The notes under the pieces were generated by a model. It was not told where the DNA came from and ran no database searches. It saw nothing but the letters and a program-made list of their open reading frames with translations. Source: Fibrella aquatilis (GTDB lineage Bacteria; Bacteroidota; Bacteroidia; Cytophagales; Spirosomataceae). From it: a DNA stretch of 64,000 bases. The translations under genes were made by a program, and so were the position numbers. Numbering within the stretch: position 1 is the stretch's first letter; every line of letters starts with the position of its first letter. Of the stretch, positions 51,509 through 57,545 are shown one piece after another. The stretch covers positions 1 through 64,000 of the forward strand of contig NZ_JAFMYU010000012.1 in the NCBI RefSeq assembly GCF_017353255.1, read 5' to 3'.

Positions 51509-52540
51509 ATGAAAGCCCTCGTTCTTACCGAATACAATAATTTCGAGCTACAAGACCTTGATCAGCCCACGCCCGGCCCCAATGAGGTGCTCATTCGGGT
51601 GCAGGCGGTGGGTATCTGTGGGTCAGACGTGCACGGCATGGATGGCAGCACGGGTCGCCGGGTGCCGCCCATTGTGATGGGCCACGAAGCATCGGGCATT
51701 ATTGCCGGAATCGGCTCTGACGTGCGCGATTGGGCCGTGGGCGACCGCGTCACGTTCGACTCAACGGTCTATCAGCTAGACGATTGGTATAGTCGGCGGG
51801 GGATGTATAATCTCTCCGATGGGCGCGAGGTGGTGGGTGTTTCCACGCCGCTGTTCAGGCGAAACGGGGCCTTTGCCGAGTTCGTCACCGTGCCACAGCA
51901 CATTCTCTACGCTATACCGGAGGGGGTTAGTTTCACGCAGGCCGCCCTGGTCGAACCCGTAGCCGTGGCGCTCCATGCCCTAAGTCTGACACCCCTGCAG
52001 GTGAACGAGTCGGCGGTGGTGGTGGGGGCGGGCATGATCGGGTTGTTCGTGATTCAGGCCTTGAAACTGGCCGGTGCGAATCCTATTATCGCCATTGACC
52101 TCGACGATGACCGCTTGGATCTGGCCCAAAAACTCGGAGCCACCCACGCCCTCCGCGCCGATGCTGCCGATGTACCAGAGCAGGTACGTGCCCTCACCCA
52201 CGGGCGCGGTGCCGACGTAGCGTTTGAGGTGGTGGGCATTGGCGCCACGGTGCAAACGGCCATTAGTTGCGTACGAAAAGGGGCCACCATTACGCTGGTG
52301 GGCAATCTTTCGCCCAAGATCGAGGTTCCATTGCAGGCCATCGTCACCCAGCAGCTGCGGCTGCAAGGCTCCTGCGCCATCAACGGCGAATACGAAGCGG
52401 CCCTCAGCCTAATCGCCTCCGGCAAAATCAACGTCGAGGCCATCCTGAGCGCCGAAGCCCCCCTCACCGCCGGTGCCGACTGGTTCCACAGGCTCTATAA
52501 CAAAGAGAAGGGATTGATTAAAGTGGTGCTGAAACCATAA
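51509..52540 (+). CDS. Medium-chain alcohol/polyol dehydrogenase lacking the structural-zinc cysteines
   Basis: 343 residues from ATG 51509 (MKALVLTEYNNF). Zinc-dependent MDR with the catalytic-zinc region AVGICGSDVHG (Cys37 in GICGSD), PPIVMGHEASGII (His-Glu) and the Rossmann loop VVGAGMIGLFVIQA, then IAIDLDDDRLDLAQKLGATH. Between about residues 85 and 110, family members carry four cysteines binding structural zinc. Here the segment is VYQLDDWYSRRGMYNLSDGR and none is present. The family reduces or oxidises butanediol, threonine or polyol substrates; this one cannot be assigned. The upstream frame to 51488 is the palindrome arm, so ATG 51509 is chosen. Confidence 0.87.
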   Translation: MKALVLTEYNNFELQDLDQPTPGPNEVLIRVQAVGICGSDVHGMDGSTGRRVPPIVMGHEASGIIAGIGSDVRDWAVGDRVTFDSTVYQLDDWYSRRGMYNLSDGREVVGVSTPLFRRNGAFAEFVTVPQHILYAIPEGVSFTQAALVEPVAVALHALSLTPLQVNESAVVVGAGMIGLFVIQALKLAGANPIIAIDLDDDRLDLAQKLGATHALRADAADVPEQVRALTHGRGADVAFEVVGIGATVQTAISCVRKGATITLVGNLSPKIEVPLQAIVTQQLRLQGSCAINGEYEAALSLIASGKINVEAILSAEAPLTAGADWFHRLYNKEKGLIKVVLKP

Positions 52541-52555
52541 ATTTGACGGAAATTA

Positions 52556-52650
52556 AGTCCAATGTTTAAGGTCTAAGGTCTAAAGTTGCTTCGCGCCCGT
52601 ACACACCGGATGCGAAGCAACTTTAGACTTTAGACCTTAAACATTGGACT
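52556..52650. repeat. Palindrome with GTCTAAG heptamers and TTGCTTCGC core
   Basis: Arm 52556-52594 pairs with 52612-52650, 38 of 39, over a 17-base loop. The 7-bp units are AGTCCAA, TGTTTAA, GGTCTAA, GGTCTAA, then AGTTGCTTCGC. It starts 16 bases after the dehydrogenase stop and ends 8 bases before the nadC ATG. Confidence 0.9.
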
Positions 52651-52658
52651 CCTCTACC

Positions 52659-53492
52659 ATGACCCTACACGAATTTATCCAATCGGCACTGGCCGAAGAC
52701 GTCGGCGACGGCGACCACACCTCGCTGAGTACTATTCCCGCCGATGCGCAAAAACGGGCGCGGCTGCTGGTGAAAGAAGCGGGTATTCTGGCTGGCGTAA
52801 CGGTGGCCGAGGCCATTTTCGCCGAAGTAGACCCCCACTTTCAGGTCGACGTACTCCTTGAAGACGGGGCGGCCATCAAACCCGGCGACATTGTGCTGAC
52901 TGTGGTGGGTAACGCCCGCAACATCCTCACGGCCGAGCGGCTGGTGCTCAACGTGATGCAGCGCATGAGCGGCATCGCCACCCAAACCCGGCAGATGGTG
53001 AACATACTGCAAGGCACCCGCTGCAAACTGCTCGACACCCGCAAGACCACCCCGAATTTCCGCCTGTGCGAGAAGATGGCGGTGAAGATTGGCGGCGGCG
53101 TCAATCACCGGTTCGGGCTGTATGACATGATCCTGATCAAAGACAACCACGTCGACTATGCCGGAAACTTGACCAAAGCCGTCACGCAAGCCGTTCAGTA
53201 CCTGGCCAATACGGGCCGAAACCTGCCCATTGAAGTGGAAGTGCGTAACCGCGCCGAAGTAGAAGAGGCCCTGGCCGTGGGTCACCTGACCCGGATGCTC
53301 CTGGACAATTTCCAGCCCGCCGACCTCCGCGACATGGTACGCCTCATCGACGGCCGGGTCATCACCGAAGCCTCCGGCGGCATCAACCTCGACAACCTCC
53401 GCGCCTACGCCGAAACCGGCGTCGACTATATTTCATCGGGAGCCTTAACCCACCACGTCAAGAGTTTGGACCTGAGTTTGAAGGCTTATTGA
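52659..53492 (+). CDS. nadC: Nicotinate-nucleotide pyrophosphorylase (carboxylating)
   Basis: 277 residues from ATG 52659 (MTLHEFIQSALAEDVG). Quinolinate phosphoribosyltransferase: quinolinate + PRPP gives nicotinate mononucleotide + CO2 + PPi, third step of de novo NAD synthesis. Hallmarks are AEDVGDGDHTS, LNVMQRMSGIATQTR, LLDTRKTTPNFRLCEKMAV, GGGVNHRFGLYDMILIKDNH, IEVEVRNRAEVEEAL and the C-terminal ASGGINLDNLRAYAETGVDY. Normal length. A TTG start five codons earlier lies in the palindrome arm. It is first of the nadC-nadA-nadB group, which is broken up by accessory genes. Confidence 0.96.
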   Translation: MTLHEFIQSALAEDVGDGDHTSLSTIPADAQKRARLLVKEAGILAGVTVAEAIFAEVDPHFQVDVLLEDGAAIKPGDIVLTVVGNARNILTAERLVLNVMQRMSGIATQTRQMVNILQGTRCKLLDTRKTTPNFRLCEKMAVKIGGGVNHRFGLYDMILIKDNHVDYAGNLTKAVTQAVQYLANTGRNLPIEVEVRNRAEVEEALAVGHLTRMLLDNFQPADLRDMVRLIDGRVITEASGGINLDNLRAYAETGVDYISSGALTHHVKSLDLSLKAY

Positions 53493-53583
53493 ACGTACCA
53501 CGGACTTCAGTCGGGGACGCCTAGTCCGTTTTTGGGTAGAGAAAAACGGACTAGGCGTCCCCGACTGAAGTCCGTGGTACGTT
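53492..53583. repeat. Perfect 42-bp-arm palindrome after nadC
   Basis: Arms 53492-53533 and 53542-53583 are exact reverse complements (42 of 42) over the 8-base loop GGGTAGAG. The first base is the A of the nadC stop. The arms read AACGTACCACGGACTTCAGT and onward, unlike the heptamer-type arms, with GTCCGTTTTT at the loop. No U-tract follows on the plus strand. Confidence 0.9.
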
Positions 53584-53593
53584 TTGCGGAGCC

Positions 53594-53628
53594 ATTATTC
53601 ATTCTACATTGTTCATTGTACATTAATT
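53594..53628. repeat. Heptamer array ATTGTAC upstream of the Uma2 gene
   Basis: Five consecutive 7-bp units (ATTATTC, ATTCTAC, ATTGTTC, ATTGTAC, ATTAATT). A matching set lies at 54324-54358 on the other side of the Uma2 gene, and a reversed form at 26361-26381. It ends 8 bases before the Uma2 ATG. Confidence 0.75.
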
Positions 53629-53636
53629 CTACCACC

Positions 53637-54296
53637 ATGACCGAACTCGCCGCCCAACTACTGGAATCGTCGCAGGCCCCGCGCATTATTCAGCAGGTGC
53701 AGGCGATTTTAGCCGAAGAGCAGAACCGCCGCCGCGCCTTCTACGAATGGATGGACGAAGACATGAAAACCGAATTCATCAACGGGGAAATTGTCGTGCA
53801 TTCACCGGCGTTGGACAAACACAACCTGGTTGTTATGCACTTGGGTACGTTGCTGAACGTGTTTGTCAGTGAGCACGAATTGGGCGTTGTGCGCGTCGAA
53901 AAAGCGTTAGTTGAATTAACCCGCAATAGTTATGAACCCGACATCTGCTATTTCGGTCTGGCAAAAGCCGTGCAGATTACGCCTGATCTGCTCTACTACC
54001 CAGCTCCGGATTTGGTGGTTGAGGTGCTGTCGGAAAGCACCAAAAAAAACGACCGGAACGTAAAGTTTGAGGACTACGCTGCCCACGGCGTCACCGAATA
54101 CTGGATCATTGACCCCATGCGCCAAACCATTGAACCCTTCAGCATTGATGCCGACACACAGGAATACGCCGCTCTCGGCACGTTCCGCGTTGGGCAATCG
54201 GTCAGCAGCGTTGTATTACCCGGCTTCACCATCCCCGTCAAAGCCATTTTCGACAACGCCGCCAACGTAGCGGCGCTACGAACGCTATTGAGTTAA
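53637..54296 (+). CDS. Uma2-family (DUF820) putative endonuclease
   Basis: 219 residues from ATG 53637 ([15 protein letters not shown]). The PD-(D/E)XK-like fold has [20 protein letters not shown], the acidic pair in [32 protein letters not shown] (catalytic E..K region) and [21 protein letters not shown]. Uma2 proteins are plentiful in cyanobacteria and Bacteroidota, and the biological role is unknown. The open frame back to 53532 would translate the palindrome. It sits between nadC and nadA, flanked by matching heptamer arrays, which suggests it was inserted into the NAD operon. Confidence 0.82.
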   Translation: MTELAAQLLESSQAPRIIQQVQAILAEEQNRRRAFYEWMDEDMKTEFINGEIVVHSPALDKHNLVVMHLGTLLNVFVSEHELGVVRVEKALVELTRNSYEPDICYFGLAKAVQITPDLLYYPAPDLVVEVLSESTKKNDRNVKFEDYAAHGVTEYWIIDPMRQTIEPFSIDADTQEYAALGTFRVGQSVSSVVLPGFTIPVKAIFDNAANVAALRTLLS

Positions 54297-54323
54297 TCCC
54301 GCGTAGCCTCAGCGGCGGACCCC

Positions 54324-54358
54324 ATTGTTCATTGTACATTATTCATTGTACATTAAAC
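54324..54358. repeat. Heptamer array ATTGTAC downstream of the Uma2 gene
   Basis: Five 7-bp units (ATTGTTC, ATTGTAC, ATTATTC, ATTGTAC, ATTAAAC) in the same orientation as the array at 53594-53628. They form direct repeats on both sides of the Uma2 gene. It ends 12 bases before the nadA ATG. Confidence 0.75.
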
Positions 54359-54370
54359 CTAAGTACCCCT

Positions 54371-55372
54371 ATGACGATGCCCCTTACCATTGAAGAAGAA
54401 GTTCGCCAGATTGGCTACGTAAGCCGGTCGGCGCCGAAAGATAAACAGGAGTTGATCGACGGGATTCTGCGGATGAAGCAGGAGAAAAGCGCCGTCATCC
54501 TGGCCCACTATTACGTCGACGAAGATATTCAGGACCTGGCCGATTTTGTAGGTGACAGCCTTGGCCTGAGCCAACAAGCCGCCGCCACCGAGGCCGACAT
54601 GATTGTGTTTTGCGGAGTGCATTTCATGGGCGAGACCGCCAAGATTCTCTCGCCCCACAAAAAAGTAGTTATCCCCGACATGAACGCGGGCTGCTCCCTC
54701 GCCGACTCGGCCCCCGCCGATAAGTTCGTTGCGTTTAAGGCGCAGTACCCCGACCATATCGTGCTGTCGTACATCAACTGTTCGGCGGAGATTAAGGCCC
54801 TGTCAGACATCATCGTGACCTCGTCCAATGCGCTGAAGATTGTGCAGAGCCTGCCCGCCGACCAGAAGATTATCTTTGCCCCCGACGCTAATCTGGGCCG
54901 TTTTGTGGCCAAAAAGACGGGGCGCGACATGGTACTCTGGGATGGTGCCTGCATTGTCCACATCGACATTTCGCTCGAAAAGCTGAACGACCTGCGGGCC
55001 AAATACCCCAACGCCAAGTTCATCGCCCACCCCGAATGCCAGGAGCACATCCTGATCCACGCCGACTTTGTGGGATCGACCACGGCGCTGCTGAATTACG
55101 TGGTCGAGCAGCCCGAAACGGAGTTTATCGTGGGCACCGAAGCGGGCATTTTGCACAAGATGCGGCTGGCCGTTCCCGATAAGAAAATCATTCCGGCCCC
55201 TGCCAACGAAAACAACACCTGCGCCTGCTCGGAGTGCCCGTATATGAAGATGAACACGCTCGAAAAGCTGTATAACACCCTCTATTACGAACTCCCCGAA
55301 ATTCACGTACCCGAAGACATTCGAGTCAAAGCCGAAGCCTCAGTGTTGCGGATGCTGGAGATGAGTAAGTAG
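54371..55372 (+). CDS. nadA: Quinolinate synthase A
   Basis: 333 residues from ATG 54371 ([11 protein letters not shown]). [4Fe-4S] enzyme condensing iminoaspartate with dihydroxyacetone phosphate to quinolinate, second step of de novo NAD synthesis. Conserved segments are [47 protein letters not shown] (cluster Cys), [54 protein letters not shown] (cluster Cys) and [20 protein letters not shown] (third Cys). Starts 75 bases after the Uma2 gene. A perfect 21-bp-arm hairpin begins 4 bases after the stop. NadB, its substrate supplier, lies 2.2 kb downstream beyond inserted genes. Confidence 0.97.
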   Translation: MTMPLTIEEEVRQIGYVSRSAPKDKQELIDGILRMKQEKSAVILAHYYVDEDIQDLADFVGDSLGLSQQAAATEADMIVFCGVHFMGETAKILSPHKKVVIPDMNAGCSLADSAPADKFVAFKAQYPDHIVLSYINCSAEIKALSDIIVTSSNALKIVQSLPADQKIIFAPDANLGRFVAKKTGRDMVLWDGACIVHIDISLEKLNDLRAKYPNAKFIAHPECQEHILIHADFVGSTTALLNYVVEQPETEFIVGTEAGILHKMRLAVPDKKIIPAPANENNTCACSECPYMKMNTLEKLYNTLYYELPEIHVPEDIRVKAEASVLRMLEMSK

Positions 55373-55376
55373 TTGC

Positions 55377-55419
55377 CTAACAAACCTATAAGGTTTTGAA
55401 AACCTTATAGGTTTGTTAG
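55377..55419. repeat. Perfect 21-bp-arm hairpin after nadA
   Basis: CTAACAAACCTATAAGGTTTT (55377-55397) and its exact reverse complement at 55399-55419, over a 1-base loop. It lies 4 bases past the nadA stop and 10 before the GTG of the next gene. It has no trailing T-run. Confidence 0.85.
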
Positions 55420-55429
55420 CCTTAACATC

Positions 55430-55654
55430 GTGCAACAGATAACCTTACAGCCCCATAACGATCAGGAGATGCGCCTGATCAGGCAATTGGCGAAAACGCT
55501 GAAATTCAAAGCAATAGTGCAAAAGGAAACACCAAAGCAAAAGCGGGAACGAGAGTTTCTTGATAGTTTTGATAAGCGCGCAGAAGAAGTGAAAGCCCAC
55601 CTACGTGATGACATAAAACTTCAGTCCGCAAAAGATTTCCTCGATCAGCTTTAA
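55430..55654 (+). CDS. Small putative antitoxin
   Basis: 74 residues from GTG 55430 (MQQITLQPHNDQEMRLIRQL); ATG 55469 is an alternative. The protein is mostly helical and highly charged (PKQKREREFLDSFDKRAEEV), like the short partner genes that precede RelE-type toxins in Bacteroidota. No recognised DNA-binding motif. It overlaps the toxin frame by 11 bases. AT-rich against its neighbours, suggesting acquisition together with the toxin. The antitoxin role is inferred from position. Confidence 0.6.
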   Translation: MQQITLQPHNDQEMRLIRQLAKTLKFKAIVQKETPKQKREREFLDSFDKRAEEVKAHLRDDIKLQSAKDFLDQL

Positions 55655-55973
55655 GGTCAATATCATCTCTGAAGCTAAGCGAGAAGCAAAACAACTGAGT
55701 AAAAAATATCGCCCGTTCAAACCGGATTTAGCCGAACTCATTTCTTCCCTTGAAGAAAATCCCCAACAAGGAGAACCGCTCAGCAAAGACTGCTATAAAG
55801 TTCGGTTAGCTATTAGCAGTAAGAATAAAGGAAAACGAGACGGAGCCAGAGTAATAACCTGCGTTAGGATAGTGGACGAGAAAGTATATTTAGTGGCCAT
55901 TTATGACAAGGCAGATTTAGATTCATTGCCTGATAAACTCATTGACCAACGTCTGAAAAACGCAGGCTTGTAA
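55644..55973 (+). CDS. RelE/ParE-type toxin with a non-ATG (ATC) start
   Basis: This 109-residue frame has no ATG, GTG or TTG start and is easily missed. The stop-free frame begins at 55617. Translated from 55644 it reads SFKVNIISEAKREAKQLSKK, then YRPFKPDLAELISSLEENP, CYKVRLAISSKNKGKRDGAR and VITCVRIVDEKVYLVAIYDKAD. This follows the RelE/ParE-family pattern: RelE-like helical hairpin, then beta-sheet with Lys/Arg and Tyr. The residue before SFKV is ATC, where relatives have ATG. Either translation starts at ATC or ATT by coupling to the overlapping antitoxin, or the toxin is silenced by a start-codon mutation. The frame itself is intact. Confidence 0.7.
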   Translation: MSFKVNIISEAKREAKQLSKKYRPFKPDLAELISSLEENPQQGEPLSKDCYKVRLAISSKNKGKRDGARVITCVRIVDEKVYLVAIYDKADLDSLPDKLIDQRLKNAGL

Positions 55974-55978
55974 TTCCT

Positions 55979-56062
55979 ATGTCTCACAAATTTGACTAAT
56001 TCATTATTGGCTCCGGTATTGCGGGGCTGAGTTCCGCTACCAAACTTGCCCAGCAGCAGTGA
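55979..56062 (+). pseudogene. Decayed copy of the nadB 5' end
   Basis: The first 24 codons of nadB are matched with 11 mismatches in 72 bases, mostly third positions. It reads MSHKFD, a stop (TAA, where nadB has TAC), then FIIGSGIAGLSSATKLAQQQ, then TGA. The homology ends at codon 25. The intact nadB begins 1.48 kb further on at 57546. The copy retains the FAD-binding GSGIAGLS motif, so it comes from a real nadB. The fragment begins 6 bases after the toxin stop. Confidence 0.85.
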
Positions 56063-56095
56063 GACTCAAGAAATAAACTGACCACACAGTTAGTC

Positions 56096-56665
56096 ATGAA
56101 GACATCCTACTCTTTGGTGAAGCAGCGTTTCTGGCGTAGTACGTTCGCATGGGTGTTTCTGGCTATCTGTACAATGCGGGCGGGGTGTGGCCCCCGCGAT
56201 TGTGGCACGATTGAAACTGACATTCGTCGACTCATCGTTACGCTGCTTACAAACGGCGGCGGAACACCACAGTCTCTACCACCTGGTGCCACAGTGTTGG
56301 CCAATGCGTTCGCGATTGAAATAAGCGTTCGCGATTCGGTGGTACGTACTATTGGCGGAAGCGGTGCCTGCGACAACATTCAACCCCGGCGCACAGTCAC
56401 GGCATTGGCCGTATCGAGCCTACCGGGTACGTCGGCAACGAAAGTACCCGTGGGCGGGCAACTGTATGTGAAGCAAGGGCAAAAGCTACCGGTATTGTTG
56501 AGCGATTTTCTGAAGGCCAATCAACCACTCTTTCCCCAAACGCTGCTGTTGCTTAGCTACGGCGAGTTGCCCGTCTATGGGCGGCAGCGATGGCTGGTTG
56601 AAGCCACCCTATCCGATAACACACTGTTACAGGTCACTACTCCCGACATAATCCTGGTACGTTGA
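56096..56665 (+). CDS. Secreted protein of unknown function
   Basis: 189 residues from ATG 56096 (MKTSYSLVKQRFW) with an N-terminal hydrophobic segment (WVFLAICTMRAGC), a probable lipoprotein signal. It has two further cysteines (GPRDC, SGACDNI) and beta-strand-like stretches, ending LQVTTPDIILVR. No known family was recognised. The stop overlaps the start of the next gene (TGATG), so the two are coupled and probably work together at the envelope. The two genes lie between the nadB fragment and intact nadB. Confidence 0.6.
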   Translation: MKTSYSLVKQRFWRSTFAWVFLAICTMRAGCGPRDCGTIETDIRRLIVTLLTNGGGTPQSLPPGATVLANAFAIEISVRDSVVRTIGGSGACDNIQPRRTVTALAVSSLPGTSATKVPVGGQLYVKQGQKLPVLLSDFLKANQPLFPQTLLLLSYGELPVYGRQRWLVEATLSDNTLLQVTTPDIILVR

Positions 56666-57459
56666 TGATAGCGCCCTTTCTGATAGCAAGCCTGTCATTG
56701 CTCCCATTGCTAACTCCCCCTGATTCTGCGAACCGGTTGCCCCGATTTTCAGTGAGGTTTGCTTTTGGAGGGGAGGTGCAACTCACCCACAACCCGCTGC
56801 CTCTGACCGTAGGGGGACGTTACGTCGACAAAGCACGAAAAGGGAGTGATTACTTGATCGGGCAGATCGGTTTTCGGCTAACGAAACGCCTGTCGCTGCT
56901 CGGTCAGGTTGAAACAATGTCGATCTATAGCGGAGACCCTTTATTGTTCGATAATTTGTACAACATAGGAGGACCTGGAGAGGTATTTACTCTACCAGAC
57001 TACCCCAACTATTACGTCGAAAACACCACCAGTAATTTCACAAACTACTACTCTCACCGACGGAGTCTGTTAGTTGGTCTTGGCTATGACGTGCTGCTGA
57101 GGAAGCATTGGTACCTGCGGTTGGCTGCGCTGGGCGGCATCAATTCGCTTAGTCCCCTAAGACAATCTATTTTGCTCAAAGAAAAAGGCAGTAATTACCT
57201 TCAAGCCGTTAATTACATCCCTATAGAAAAAATGGGCTACGCCGCCAATACAGAATTGATGCTTGGGTACAGCCTGCGCGTTGGGCAGCGGCAGGAAATT
57301 CGGCTGAGTTTCGACCATGCCCTTACCTATAACCAGCTTGCTATAGATTATTTAATACAGACAGCTAATCTGACGGGGAAGACGAGTCAGACAAGTACCC
57401 ATGAATCATATTCGCTGTGGCTTCGGCGGGTCGGGTTCAGTGTGCAGTATGGGTTTTGA
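56665..57459 (+). CDS. Predicted outer-membrane beta-barrel protein
   Basis: 264 residues from ATG 56665 (MIAPFLIASLSLL), with a signal peptide and amphipathic strands typical of a small barrel (FSVRFAFGGEVQLTHN, YSHRRSLLVGLGYDVLLRKH, WYLRLAALGGINSL). It ends RVGFSVQYGF, a terminal phenylalanine as in outer-membrane proteins. The function is unknown. It is coupled to the preceding secreted protein. A TTG one codon earlier is an alternative start. Confidence 0.68.
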   Translation: MIAPFLIASLSLLPLLTPPDSANRLPRFSVRFAFGGEVQLTHNPLPLTVGGRYVDKARKGSDYLIGQIGFRLTKRLSLLGQVETMSIYSGDPLLFDNLYNIGGPGEVFTLPDYPNYYVENTTSNFTNYYSHRRSLLVGLGYDVLLRKHWYLRLAALGGINSLSPLRQSILLKEKGSNYLQAVNYIPIEKMGYAANTELMLGYSLRVGQRQEIRLSFDHALTYNQLAIDYLIQTANLTGKTSQTSTHESYSLWLRRVGFSVQYGF

Positions 57460-57545
57460 CCAACCCTTCACGAACGGACTAAACAGATGCCAACCCTTAC
57501 CCTTACTTTTGCCACTAAAGGAATCGGCGACACCAAGCCCTGAAT

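Noticed and set aside
53492-53583. Palindromes considered as ordinary intrinsic terminators
   Set aside because: They lack the trailing U-tract seen at the true terminators in this window (12091-12135, 23355-23393, 24591-24619), and many arms are far longer than needed.
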